The position numbers were made by a program, and so were the translations under genes. A stretch of DNA of 64,000 bases, from the NCBI GenBank assembly GCA_964402505.1, contig CAYOCP010000001.1:124001-188000 (forward strand), written 5' to 3'. The notes below the pieces were generated by a model. That model saw only the letters and a program-made list of their open reading frames with translations, had not been told where the DNA came from and did no database searches. Positions 10,666 to 19,107 of this stretch are shown here, in pieces (the stretch's first letter is position 1; each line of letters opens with the position of its first letter). Origin of the DNA: SLRI01 sp964402505 (GTDB lineage: Bacteria > Pseudomonadota > Alphaproteobacteria > Geminicoccales > Geminicoccaceae).

Positions 10666-11502
10666 ATGCCCCGCTTCGAACGACAGGCGCTGGTCGAGAG
10701 GTTCCAGGACATGGTGCGCCGGCGCGTGCCGATCATCGGCGGCGGCGCCGGCACCGGGCTCAGCGCCAAGTGCGAGGAGGCGGGCGGCATCGACCTCATC
10801 GTCATCTACAACTCGGGCCGCTACCGCATGGCCGGCAGGGGCTCGCTCGCCGGGCTCATGGCCTATGGCAACGCCAACGACATCGTGGTCGAGATGGCGC
10901 ACGAGGTGCTGCCGGTGGTGAAGAGGACGCCCGTCCTCGCCGGCGTCAACGGCACCGACCCCTTCATGCTGAGGGAAAGGTTCCTGCGCGATCTCAAGGA
11001 CATGGGCTTCTCGGGCGTGCAGAACTTCCCGACGGTCGGGCTCTTCGACGGCGTCATGCGCACCAATCTCGAGGAGACCGGCATGGGCTACGGGCTCGAG
11101 GTGGATCTCATCCGGGCGGCGCACGAAGAGGACATGCTGACGACACCTTATGTCTTCTCGGCCGACGAGGCGGTGGCCATGGCCGAGGCGGGTGCCGATC
11201 TCATCGTTCCCCACATGGGCCTGACCACGGGCGGCGCCATCGGCGCCGAGACGGCCCTCAAGCTCGAGGATTGTCCGGCGATCATCGACGAATGGGCGGA
11301 GGCGGCCCGCCGGGTGCGCTCCGACATCATCGTGATCTGCCACGGCGGGCCGATCGCCACGCCCGACGACGCGGCCTACATCCTGAAGAGGTCCGAGCAC
11401 TGCCACGGCTTCTACGGCGCCTCCTCCATGGAGCGCCTGCCGACCGAGCGGGCGCTGACCGCCCAGGTCGAGGCCTTCAAGAAGATCGGCTTTCCCGAGT
11501 GA
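10666..11502 (+). CDS. Phosphoenolpyruvate hydrolase family TIM-barrel protein (Tm-1 C-terminal-like)
   Basis: 278 residues resembling the TIM-barrel domain that forms the C-terminal half of tomato Tm-1, classed in bacteria as PEP hydrolase family. Seen: IIGGGAGTGLSAKCEEAGG near the N-terminus, IYNSGRYRMAGRGSLAGL, GVNGTDPF, the GVQNFPTVGLFDG turn, ADLIVPHMGLTTGG and the closing ICHGGPIATPDDAAYIL and GFYGASSMERLP. The last glycine-rich strands are those that bind phosphate in such barrels. It starts directly after the stop of the UPF0261 gene and its own stop overlaps the next start by 4 bases. The substrate is not established, and a PEP-related compound is an inference from the family name. 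Confidence 0.88.
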   Translation: MPRFERQALVERFQDMVRRRVPIIGGGAGTGLSAKCEEAGGIDLIVIYNSGRYRMAGRGSLAGLMAYGNANDIVVEMAHEVLPVVKRTPVLAGVNGTDPFMLRERFLRDLKDMGFSGVQNFPTVGLFDGVMRTNLEETGMGYGLEVDLIRAAHEEDMLTTPYVFSADEAVAMAEAGADLIVPHMGLTTGGAIGAETALKLEDCPAIIDEWAEAARRVRSDIIVICHGGPIATPDDAAYILKRSEHCHGFYGASSMERLPTERALTAQVEAFKKIGFPE

Positions 11503-11888
11503 CGGAGAGGGTCGCCATCCTCGTCGTGTCGCATTCGCCGAAGGTGGCGGAGGGTGCCGTCGACATGGTCCGCCAGATGGTCGGCGACGAGGTCGCGTGC
11601 CGGGGCGTCGGCGGTGATCCGGAAGGCGGGCTCGGCACCGACGTGGCGGCGATCCGGGCCGGCCTGGAGGCGCTCTGGTCCGAAGGCGGCATCGCCATCC
11701 TGGTCGATCTCGGCGGTGCGGAGATGAACAGCGAGATGGCGATAGGGCTGCTGGCGGAGGAGCGGCGGGGTCGCGTTCGCATCGCCGCCGCACCCGTGGT
11801 CGAGGGGGCGGTGATCGCCGCGACCGAGGCCGCCTCCGGCAGCACGCTCGACGAGGTGGTGGCCGCCGCCGAGGAATGGCGCGGATGA
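11499..11888 (+). CDS. dhaM: PTS-dependent phosphotransfer subunit IIA, DhaM type
   Basis: 129 residues forming a single IIA(Man)-like domain of DhaM. The phospho-acceptor histidine is H12 in VAILVVSHSPKVAEG. GLGTDVAAI and ILVDLGGAEMNSEMA are the other DhaM landmarks. In dihydroxyacetone kinase systems DhaM takes phosphate from HPr and rephosphorylates ADP held by DhaL. Here no dhaK or dhaL is in the window. The GTG start overlaps the preceding stop (GTGA) and HPr follows with a 4-base overlap. Unlike E. coli DhaM, the HPr and EI parts are separate genes here. Confidence 0.88.
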   Translation: MTERVAILVVSHSPKVAEGAVDMVRQMVGDEVACRGVGGDPEGGLGTDVAAIRAGLEALWSEGGIAILVDLGGAEMNSEMAIGLLAEERRGRVRIAAAPVVEGAVIAATEAASGSTLDEVVAAAEEWRG

Positions 11889-12166
11889 CGGCCGGACGGG
11901 CCCGTGTCCTGGTGGCGCATCCGACCGGCCTGCACGCCCGGCCGGCGGTCAAGCTGACGAGGCTCGCCAAGGGCTTCGATGCCGCCATTCGCCTGCGCGG
12001 CCTGCCGGACGGCGACTGGATCGACGCGAAGAGCATCGTCAAGGTGATGGCGCTCAAGCTCAAGACCGGCACGGAGATCGAGCTCGAGGCCGAGGGTGCC
12101 GACGCCGACGCCGCGCTCGCCGGGCTCACCGCCCTGGTCGAGCGCGATTTCGACGAGCATGGCTGA
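11885..12166 (+). CDS. HPr-family phosphocarrier protein
   Basis: 93 residues with the HPr active-site signature HPTGLHARPA, the phospho-histidine being H17, and a KSIVKVMAL helix around the serine (S50) that matches the regulatory serine position of other HPr proteins. The ATG at 11885 is chosen for its ATGA overlap with the IIA gene. An ATG three codons earlier is possible. It would shuttle phosphate from the Enzyme I encoded next to the DhaM-type IIA encoded before it. No HPr kinase gene is visible here, so serine control is speculative. Confidence 0.9.
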   Translation: MTAGRARVLVAHPTGLHARPAVKLTRLAKGFDAAIRLRGLPDGDWIDAKSIVKVMALKLKTGTEIELEAEGADADAALAGLTALVERDFDEHG

Positions 12167-13742
12167 GAAGCACCACAGAGGCAGGATCGCCGCCCCGGGC
12201 CTCGCGCTCGGGCCGCTCTTCCATCTGCCGGACATGAGTGCTGCCGCCGACCGGCCGTCGGGCACGCCCGCGGAGGAGATGGCGCGCCTGGCCGGGGCGC
12301 TGGCGAAGGCCAGGGAGCAGCTCTCGGCACTCCTCGCCGAAGGCGAGGAGCTGGCGGCGGACATCCTGACCTTCCAGCTCGAGATGCTGGAGGATCCGGC
12401 CCTCGCCGAAGCCGCCTCGGCCCTGATCGCCGAGGGCACCCCGGCGGCGGAGGCGTGGCGGCTCGGCCTCGAGCCGCAGGTCGATCTCTTCACCGCCGAC
12501 GACGATGCCTATTTCCGGGCGCGTGCCGCCGATCTCGAGGACTTGCGCGATCGCGTGCTGGCCGCCCTCGCCGGCGGCGGCGGTCCGGCGGTGGCACCGC
12601 CGCCGGATGCCATCGTCGTCGCCTCCGACCTGACCCCTTCCCGCTTTCTCGGCCTCGACTGGAGCACGCTCGGCGGTGCGGCGCTCGGTGGCGGCAGTGC
12701 CGCGAGCCATGTCGCCATGCTCGCCCGCGCGCGCGGCGTTCCGCTGCTGACGGGGCTCGGTCCCGTCGGGGCGGATGCCGCCATGGCGGTGCTCGACGCC
12801 ATAGACGGCCTGCTCGTCGTCGAGCCCGAGCCCAGGACGCTCCGCCGCTACCGGGATCGGCTCCGGGTCGACCGCGAGGACGCGCGGGCGGCGGCGCGCA
12901 TGGTCGCAAGTCCGGCCCGCACCGCGTCCGGCCGGGTGATAACCGTCATGGTCAATGTCGACGACCCGGACGCCGTGCCGGACGACCTGCTTCGCGCCAG
13001 CGACGGCGTCGGCCTCCTGCGCACCGAGTTCCTTTTCATCGGCAAGCCGAGCCTGCCCGACGAGACGACACAGCATCGCGTCTATGCCCGCCTGCTCCAG
13101 CGCCTGGACGGCCGGCCGCTCGTCCTGCGCACCCTCGACGTCGGCGGCGACAAGCCGCTCTTGAACCTCGCCATGCCGGCCGAGACCAACCCGTTCTTGG
13201 GCCTGCGCGGCCTTCGGCTCTGCCTCGAGCAGCCGGCGCTCTTCCGGCCCCAGATCCGCGCCGCATTGCGGGCGGCGGCGGCGGGGCCGCTCTCGATCAT
13301 GCTGCCCATGGTCAGCCGTGCCGCCGAGGTCCGGGAGGCGCGGGCCCTGATCGAGGAAGAGGCACGGAATCTCGGTCTCGGCGTCCCGCCGGTCGGCATC
13401 ATGGTGGAGACGCCGGCGGCCGCCCTCGCCCTCGACACCATGCCCATCGATTTCGCCTCGATCGGCTCCAACGATCTCACCCAATATGTGATGGCCGCGT
13501 CGCGGGACGGCGGCGGCCGGGTGGCGCTTCTCAACGATCCGCTCGATCCGGCGGTGCTCCGCCTCATCCGCCTCGTCGTCGAGGCGGCGCGGGCCAAGGG
13601 GCTGCCCCTTTCGCTCTGCGGCGACATGGCGAGCGACCGCCCGGGCCTCGAGGCGCTGATCGAGGCCGGGCTCGACCGGCTCTCGGTGGCACCGGCGGCC
13701 CTCGGCCGCGTCAAGCTCTGGATCGCCGAATGCCCGCTCTGA
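12159..13742 (+). CDS. Phosphoenolpyruvate-protein phosphotransferase (Enzyme I)
   Basis: 527 residues with all three Enzyme I parts: an N-terminal HPr-binding helical region, the phosphohistidine domain with H184 in GGGSAASHVAMLARARG, and a C-terminal PEP-binding TIM barrel with GLLRTEFLF, RTLDVGGDK, NPFLGLRG, GSNDLTQY and the catalytic cysteine C487 in LCGDMASD. It phosphorylates itself with PEP and passes the phosphate to HPr. There is no GAF domain, so it is not of the PtsP/nitrogen type. The ATG at 12159 lies within the end of the HPr gene, giving an 8-base overlap. It closes the five-gene set. Confidence 0.9.
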   Translation: MAEKHHRGRIAAPGLALGPLFHLPDMSAAADRPSGTPAEEMARLAGALAKAREQLSALLAEGEELAADILTFQLEMLEDPALAEAASALIAEGTPAAEAWRLGLEPQVDLFTADDDAYFRARAADLEDLRDRVLAALAGGGGPAVAPPPDAIVVASDLTPSRFLGLDWSTLGGAALGGGSAASHVAMLARARGVPLLTGLGPVGADAAMAVLDAIDGLLVVEPEPRTLRRYRDRLRVDREDARAAARMVASPARTASGRVITVMVNVDDPDAVPDDLLRASDGVGLLRTEFLFIGKPSLPDETTQHRVYARLLQRLDGRPLVLRTLDVGGDKPLLNLAMPAETNPFLGLRGLRLCLEQPALFRPQIRAALRAAAAGPLSIMLPMVSRAAEVREARALIEEEARNLGLGVPPVGIMVETPAAALALDTMPIDFASIGSNDLTQYVMAASRDGGGRVALLNDPLDPAVLRLIRLVVEAARAKGLPLSLCGDMASDRPGLEALIEAGLDRLSVAPAALGRVKLWIAECPL

Positions 13743-13794
13743 TCATGACCCGTTCACCCGGAGAACGTCTCCAACCACCGAAAGGAAAAGTCCG

Positions 13795-14202
13795 ATGAAA
13801 ACCCGTAGCCGCTGGCGTCCCCTCCTCGCCGGCTTCGCCATCGCCCTGGTCCTCGCCGTGACGCTGCCGGTGCGCGCGGCCATGGCCGGGCTCGTGCCGA
13901 CCGATCGCGTGCTCGCCCAGACCTTCGGCGACGCGAGCCCGAGGGAACGGGTCGAGGCCTTCCTCGAACGGGAGGACGTCAAGGCCGAGCTCGTGGCGCT
14001 CGGGGTCGATCCGGCGGAGGCCAGGGCGCGGGTCCAGACCCTGAGCCAGGCGGAGCTCGACGCGATCGCCGGCAAGATCGACACGCTGCCCGCGGGCGAG
14101 GGCTTCCTCGTCACCTTCGCCCTCGTCGCCGGCATCATCTTCCTCATCTTCATCATCACCGACATGGCCGGCATCACGAACGTCTTCACCTTCGTGAAGT
14201 GA
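13795..14202 (+). CDS. PA2779-family small membrane protein
   Basis: 135 residues: a Sec-type signal segment (LLAGFAIALVLAVTLPVRA), a helical middle with ERVEAFLEREDVKAELVALGVDP and the LSQAELDAIAGKIDTLPAGEG stretch, then one C-terminal membrane helix (FLVTFALVAGIIFLIFIITDMAGITNVF). This is the pattern of the PA2779 family, which is of unknown function and found beside PA2778-type peptidases, as here: the next gene starts 10 bases after the stop. GAAAGGAAAA precedes the ATG. It probably acts at the inner membrane with its neighbour. Confidence 0.85.
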   Translation: MKTRSRWRPLLAGFAIALVLAVTLPVRAAMAGLVPTDRVLAQTFGDASPRERVEAFLEREDVKAELVALGVDPAEARARVQTLSQAELDAIAGKIDTLPAGEGFLVTFALVAGIIFLIFIITDMAGITNVFTFVK

Positions 14203-14212
14203 GCACGCGCGG

Positions 14213-15127
14213 GTGAGGTGTGGCCGGCGATCGACTCCGGCATTCTGCATGGCGGTGATGCTGCTCGCCGGCTGCGCCTCCTCCTCCGGCCCGGCACCCG
14301 GTCTCGATCCGGCGGTGGCGGCCTTGCCTGCCGCCGCCACGATCGAGGATGTGCCCTTCTTCGCCCAGGAGGAGCTCTATTGCGGGCCGGCAGCGCTCGC
14401 CATGGCCCTCGCCTGGTCGGGCCTCGACGTGACCCAGGCGGATACCGCCCCTCTCGTCTACACCCCCGGACGGCGGGGCACGCTGGCAAGCGACCTCGTG
14501 GCCGGGGCGCGCCGCATGGGCCGGCTCGCCGTGCCGGTCACCACGATGGAGGCGCTCCTTTCCGAGGTCGCCAGTGGTCATCCCGTCATCGTCTTCCAGA
14601 ACCTCGGCCTCGCCTGGCTGCCGCAATGGCATTTCGCCGTGGTGACCGGCTACGACCTCTTCAACGACCGGCTGACACTGCATTCGGGCACCACGCCCGA
14701 CCTCGTTCTCGATCGGGAGCTCTTCGAGCGGACCTGGGCGCGAGCCGACGATTGGGGCCTCGTGGTGCTGCCGCCGGACCGGCTGCCGGCGAGCGGTGAC
14801 GAGCGGGACGTGCTCGAGGCGGCGGTCGCCCTCGAGCGGGCCGGGCAGCCGGCGGCCGCGTCGAAGGCCTACCGGGCAGCACTGGATCGCTGGCCCGAGA
14901 GCCTGCCCGGCTGGATCGGGCTCGGCAACACGGCCTATGCGATGGGCGACCTCGCCCGCTCCGAGGCGGCCTTCGAAGCCGCCACCCGGCTCTTCCCGGA
15001 CGCCGCCGCCGGCTGGCAGAACCTCGCCGTGGTCCGCGAGAGCCGAGGCGACCTCGCCGGCGCCGCCGAGGCGGCGGACCGGGCGGCCCGCCTGCGGCAG
15101 GATCAAGCTCCCGCCGGACCCGAGTGA
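14213..15127 (+). CDS. PA2778-family cysteine peptidase lipoprotein with TPR
   Basis: 304 residues. A GTG start leads into a lipoprotein signal with lipobox LLAGC. A C39-like papain-fold peptidase domain follows (residues about 40-190): the catalytic cysteine is in YCGPAALAMAL and the histidine in QWHFAVVTGYD. The last 100 residues are tetratricopeptide repeats (AAVALERAGQPAAASKAYRAAL, GLGNTAYAMGDLARSEAAFEAA). The family is always seen with PA2779-type proteins. Substrates are unknown. It is presumably membrane-bound in the periplasm and is co-transcribed with the gene before it. Confidence 0.85.
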   Translation: MRCGRRSTPAFCMAVMLLAGCASSSGPAPGLDPAVAALPAAATIEDVPFFAQEELYCGPAALAMALAWSGLDVTQADTAPLVYTPGRRGTLASDLVAGARRMGRLAVPVTTMEALLSEVASGHPVIVFQNLGLAWLPQWHFAVVTGYDLFNDRLTLHSGTTPDLVLDRELFERTWARADDWGLVVLPPDRLPASGDERDVLEAAVALERAGQPAAASKAYRAALDRWPESLPGWIGLGNTAYAMGDLARSEAAFEAATRLFPDAAAGWQNLAVVRESRGDLAGAAEAADRAARLRQDQAPAGPE

Positions 15128-15145
15128 CGGCGAAGGCGGCACCGC

Positions 15146-15772
15146 TCAGGTCTTGCAGAGCTTCCAGGGGCCGATGTCGACGTGAATGTGGTCGCGGTGG
15201 GCGCGGTCGTGGTTCGGGGTCAGGACGATGTTGAAGTGGCGGCAGGCGGATTTCGCCATGTCGTGGAGGAAGGTGCCGGCGGCACCGCTGCGGCGGGGCC
15301 AGTCGTCGGCCACGCTGATGCGCCGGCCGTCGGCGGTGGCAAAGCCGGCGATGTCGAGCGCCTGGCCCGTGGCGTGCAGGCTGAGCCTTCGGCGGTTGCC
15401 GGTCATCTTCCGGCAATTGTAGGAGCCGTAGTGGCGGATCTCGGTGATGCGGCTGCCGAGGTCCTTCAGGGCGAGGCGCTGGAGCTCCGGCTCGAATTGC
15501 GCCCAGGCCAGCATCATCGGGCAGGATGTCCGCAAGACCGGCCGGAGCGCGGCGCTGGTCCGGCCGACCTCGATGGGGACCGGAACGGCGCAGGCGCCGG
15601 TGGCGGGAGCACCGGTCCAGGGGGTGAAGCGGACGTTCTCCCCGGCGAGGAGGCGGCCGCAGGTGGCGGCATCGGCAGGCCATTGCCTGGCCCCCTCGCG
15701 GGTGGCCCTGGGGCCGGCGCAGGCGGCGACGATCAGTCCGGCGAGGGCGAGAAGGGCGACCGTCCGGGTCAG
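15146..15772 (-). CDS. Extensin-family lipoprotein (CTG start)
   Basis: 208 residues if translation starts at the CTG at 15772. The C-terminal domain is extensin-like (pfam06904 type, a peptidase-like fold): YNCRKMTGN, HATGQALDIAGF and HDRAHRDHIHVDIGPW carry the metal-ligand type histidines. No ATG, GTG or TTG start gives the full domain: the only in-frame one, a TTG at 15535, would remove the signal peptide. The CTG yields MTRTVALLALAGLIVAACAG, a typical lipoprotein signal with lipobox VAAC. It has GGGAG 8 bases upstream and overlaps the permease stop as CTGA. It is likely periplasmic and acts on cell-wall material. It is co-translated with the TRAP permease. Confidence 0.8.
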   Translation of the reverse strand: MTRTVALLALAGLIVAACAGPRATREGARQWPADAATCGRLLAGENVRFTPWTGAPATGACAVPVPIEVGRTSAALRPVLRTSCPMMLAWAQFEPELQRLALKDLGSRITEIRHYGSYNCRKMTGNRRRLSLHATGQALDIAGFATADGRRISVADDWPRRSGAAGTFLHDMAKSACRHFNIVLTPNHDRAHRDHIHVDIGPWKLCKT

Positions 15773-17946
15773 GCCGCCGGCTCCCGCGCCGGCTCGGCGA
15801 TCGGCAAATCCGGCGTCTTCACCGCCATCTTGCGCTGCCAGAGGAAGACGGCGCCACCCAGGGCGATGCCGATCAGGTCGGTTGCGAGACCGCCCTTGAT
15901 CATCAAGAGCGCCGCCACCCCGAGCACCACGCGGAGCAGGATGCCGGTGCGGCCGAAGAACCAGCCCTGGACGGCGGCGGAGAGCAGGAAGACGCCGACC
16001 GAGGCGGTCACCACGCTCTGCAGGATGATGGGCCAGGAGCCCAGCATCATCAGGCTCGGGCTGTAGAAGAACATGAAGGGGACGATGAAGGCGGCGAGGC
16101 CGAGCTTGAAGGCGGTGAGCGAGGTCTCGAGCGCCTTCGAGCCCGAGATCGCCGCCCCGGCATAGGCGGCGAGCGCCACGGGCGGGGTGATCGCCGAGAT
16201 GACGGCGAAGTAGAAGACGAAGAAATGCGCGATCAGGGGCTCGATGCCGAGGCGGATGAGGCCAGGGGCCACGACCGAGGCGGCGACGGCGTAGGCGGCC
16301 GTGGTCGGCATGCCCATGCCGAGCAGGAGCGAGATGCCCATGGCGAAGACGAGGGCCAGAAACTGGCTGGTGTCGGCCACGGTCAGCAGCATCGACGAGA
16401 AGCGCAGGCCGACGCCGGTGAGGCCGATGACGCCGACGATGATGCCGGCGCAGGCGCAGACGGCGATGAGCTGGATCGCCATGTGGGCGGTGAGGTTGAG
16501 CGCTCTCACGATGCCCATGGGCCCGAGCCGGTTGGCGGTGAGCCAGCTCACGACGATGGCGGCCACCAGCGAGAGCGTGCCGGCGCGGATCACCGAGTAG
16601 CCGAGGAAGAGGGCGACGATGAGGATGAGAATGGGGATGAAGAGGAAGGCCTGCCGGGCGAGGGCGCCGAAGCGCGGGAGCTGGTCCCTGGGCAGGCCCT
16701 TCATGCCGGTCCGCTGGGCCTCGAGGTCGACCATGAAGTAGATCGAGATGAAGTAGAGGACGGCCGGGATGAGGGCCGCGACCGCGATCTCGGTGTACTT
16801 AATGCCGGTGACCTCGGCCATGATGAAGGCGCCGGCACCCATGATGGGCGGCATGATCTGCCCGCCGGTCGAGGCCGCGGCCTCGATGCCGGCGGCACTC
16901 CGCGCCCGGTAGCCGATGCGCTTCATGAGCGGGATGGTGAGCGAGCCCGTGGCCACCACGTTGCCGGCCGAGGTGCCGTTGATCATGCCCATGAGGCCCG
17001 AGGCGAAGACCGCCACCTTGGCCGGACCGCCGCGCGCGTGGCCGGCGGCGGCGAAGGCGAAGTTGACGAAGTAGTCGCCGACCTTCGACGCCTGGAGGAA
17101 GGCGGCGAAGCAGATGAAGAGGATGATGTAGGTCGAGGAGACGGCGACCGTCGGACCGAGGATGCCGTTGTCGGTGTAGAGATAGGTGAAGAAGCGGTCG
17201 GGCGCGTAGCCGCTGTGCGCGAGGAAGCCCGGCAGCCAGGGGCCGACGAAGGCGTAGAGGATGAAGACGACGGAGATGACGACGAGTGCCAGTCCGGCGA
17301 GCCTTCGGGTGCATTCCAGGATCAGCGCCACGCCGACGAGCGTCACCCAGAAATCGGGGCCGGTCGGCATCACCCCGGCGCGGAACTGCAGGGCGTGGAG
17401 GTTGAAGAGCAGGTAGAGGGCGACCGCCACGGCGGCACCGGCCATGGTCCAGTCGGCGGGATCGACGCGCGCGGTGTCGGCCGGGGTCAGCCAGGCGAGG
17501 AGCATGGCGAGCCCGGTGCCCAGAACCAGCGCCGGGGCGGCGGCTTCGAAGAGCCAGGGGGGCGGGTTGGCGAGGCCGGCGAGCGCGCTGAGGCCGAAGG
17601 GTGCCGCCACGGCGAGCAGGGCGAGCCCGACGAGGATGGCGGCGATCAGGCGTAGCGGGACGAGGAGCCGCGCCGGCAGGACGCCTTCCGGGCGCTCGGG
17701 GCGCGGCAGGGCATGGGCCACCGCGAGAAAGCCGATGGCGAGCCCGCCCGCCACGTGCAGGATGCGGAAGGCCCAGGTCTCGAGCGGGAAGACGTTGAGC
17801 ACCAAAAGGTGCCAGGTGGTGTAGGCGACGCAGAACCAGAACAGGAAGTGGTAGCTGAAGCCGCCGAGGCTCCGCTGGTTCCCGGATGCCGGCTCGTCAT
17901 CGACGTTTTGCGCGATGATCGGCCCTTCCTTGGTGCCACTCGTCAT
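15769..17946 (-). CDS. TRAP transporter fused permease (TAXI type)
   Basis: 725 residues with a string of about 16-18 hydrophobic segments. The N-terminal third (SYHFLFWFCVAYTTWHLLVL onward) corresponds to the small DctQ-like subunit and the rest to the DctM-like large subunit, as in fused permeases that work with TAXI binding proteins. Family motifs include the Gly-rich stretch GMINGTSAGNVVATGSLTIPLMKRIGY, GGQIMPPIMGAGAFIMAE and SLLLGMGMPTTAAYA. It imports an organic acid-like solute driven by an ion gradient. The binding-protein gene lies upstream with a strong hairpin in the gap. The substrate is unknown. Confidence 0.92.
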   Translation of the reverse strand: MTSGTKEGPIIAQNVDDEPASGNQRSLGGFSYHFLFWFCVAYTTWHLLVLNVFPLETWAFRILHVAGGLAIGFLAVAHALPRPERPEGVLPARLLVPLRLIAAILVGLALLAVAAPFGLSALAGLANPPPWLFEAAAPALVLGTGLAMLLAWLTPADTARVDPADWTMAGAAVAVALYLLFNLHALQFRAGVMPTGPDFWVTLVGVALILECTRRLAGLALVVISVVFILYAFVGPWLPGFLAHSGYAPDRFFTYLYTDNGILGPTVAVSSTYIILFICFAAFLQASKVGDYFVNFAFAAAGHARGGPAKVAVFASGLMGMINGTSAGNVVATGSLTIPLMKRIGYRARSAAGIEAAASTGGQIMPPIMGAGAFIMAEVTGIKYTEIAVAALIPAVLYFISIYFMVDLEAQRTGMKGLPRDQLPRFGALARQAFLFIPILILIVALFLGYSVIRAGTLSLVAAIVVSWLTANRLGPMGIVRALNLTAHMAIQLIAVCACAGIIVGVIGLTGVGLRFSSMLLTVADTSQFLALVFAMGISLLLGMGMPTTAAYAVAASVVAPGLIRLGIEPLIAHFFVFYFAVISAITPPVALAAYAGAAISGSKALETSLTAFKLGLAAFIVPFMFFYSPSLMMLGSWPIILQSVVTASVGVFLLSAAVQGWFFGRTGILLRVVLGVAALLMIKGGLATDLIGIALGGAVFLWQRKMAVKTPDLPIAEPAREPAA

Positions 17947-17981
17947 CGGCCGCCTCCCGGACGGGCCTCCTTATGGCGGAA

Positions 17982-18003
17982 GGGCGGGACCGCGGCCCCG
18001 CCC
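17982..18003 (-). repeat. GC-rich hairpin between TRAP binding protein and permease genes
   Basis: Perfect 7-bp arms GGGCGGG (17982-17988) and CCCGCCC (17997-18003) with an 8-base loop and no T-run. Placed just after the TAXI stop, it could hold back transcription or protect the upstream mRNA, so that more binding protein than permease is made. Confidence 0.4.
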
Positions 18004-18011
18004 TCGAGCAT

Positions 18012-19004
18012 TCAGCCCTCGTACTCGGCCGGGATCAGGTTCTCCGGAATCTTGAAGCCCTTCTCCTTGTAGTATTGCACGGCACCCGCGTGGAACGGCA
18101 GGAACTTGTTGTGCACCCAGTTCTCGGGCAGGGTCTCGACCGCCGACTTGTGGATCTGCATCATGCGGTCATGGTTGTCGAGAACGACCTTCATGACCTC
18201 GTAGACGAAGCTCTGCGGCAGGTCCTTGTTGGCGATGCCGAAGTTCCACATGGCGACCGAGTGCTGCGGCTCGGTCTGGCTCTTGTAGGTCTCGGCCGGA
18301 ACCTCGAAGGGGCTGACCGGGAAGGCGTCGACCAGCTTCGCCTGCTCCTCCTCGGTGAAGGCGAAGATGTTGACCGGGTTCTGCGCCTCGAGCTCGCTGA
18401 AGGCGGCGATCGGCAGGCCGGCGCAGAAGGCGAAGGCGTCGATAAGCCCGTCCTTGACCTGGCCCGCGAGATCGGAGGCACCACCGAACTGGTCGTTGGT
18501 CTCCACCCCGAGCGTGTCGAAGAACTGCGGCCAGTAGGTGCCGCAGGTGCCGCCGCGCGGCCCGTCGCCGACGGTCTTGCCGTCGAGATCGGCGATCTTC
18601 GAGATGCCGCTGGACTGGAGTGCTATCACCTGGAACGGGGTCTGGTACATGGGGAAGGTGGCGCGTATGTCGCGCATCTGCACGCCGGGCGCTATCGGGC
18701 TGTTGCCGTCCCAGGCCTCGCGCGCCGGGCCCATGGTGGTCATCGCCATCTGGATGTCGTTGGACTGGGTGAGGGCCAGGTTCTGCACCGGGCCGCCGGT
18801 CACCTCGGAGCTCGCCGGGACGCCCAGCATCTCCTGGACGAGCCCCGCCCAGCCGGCACCGTAGATGAAGTAGGTGCCGCCCTGCGAGGCCGTGCCGACC
18901 TTGATCGATTCGGGCCAGCCGGTCCGGTCCTGGGCCTGGGCCGAGGCGGCTCCGAAGGCCAGAACGCCGGCCAGCGCCAGCGTGCCGAGGCGGTTGCTCA
19001 TCAT
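18012..19004 (-). CDS. TAXI-family TRAP transporter solute-binding protein
   Basis: 330 residues. A Sec signal peptide (LGTLALAGVLAFGAASAQAQ) is followed by a periplasmic type 2 binding fold. Family marks are KVGTASQGGTYFIYGAGWAGLVQE near the N-terminus, LALTQSNDIQMAMT, the TVGDGPRGGTCGTYWPQFFDTLG stretch and the C-terminal NWVHNKFLPFHAGAVQYYKEKG. TAXI proteins deliver small carboxylates or amino acids to fused TRAP permeases. It is the first gene of the transporter pair and is followed by the permease after 65 bases. Confidence 0.92.
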   Translation of the reverse strand: MMSNRLGTLALAGVLAFGAASAQAQDRTGWPESIKVGTASQGGTYFIYGAGWAGLVQEMLGVPASSEVTGGPVQNLALTQSNDIQMAMTTMGPAREAWDGNSPIAPGVQMRDIRATFPMYQTPFQVIALQSSGISKIADLDGKTVGDGPRGGTCGTYWPQFFDTLGVETNDQFGGASDLAGQVKDGLIDAFAFCAGLPIAAFSELEAQNPVNIFAFTEEEQAKLVDAFPVSPFEVPAETYKSQTEPQHSVAMWNFGIANKDLPQSFVYEVMKVVLDNHDRMMQIHKSAVETLPENWVHNKFLPFHAGAVQYYKEKGFKIPENLIPAEYEG

Positions 19005-19107
19005 GCCAAGTCTCCCTGAACGAGCGTGGCGCGGCGAATGGTCGCCGCCGGATCAGCACAGAAGTAGCGGACCGGGCGCCAGCCGCAAGCGGGCAACATG
19101 TCGCCGC

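Noticed and set aside
9406..12330. 974-codon minus-strand open frame across the Tm-1/PTS operon
   Set aside because: It spans several well-supported plus-strand genes and has no family likeness.
14661..15683. Alternative frame over the extensin region as a separate Arg-rich protein
   Set aside because: His/Arg/Pro-rich noise. The extensin motifs lie in another frame that reads cleanly to the CTG start, so no frameshift is needed.
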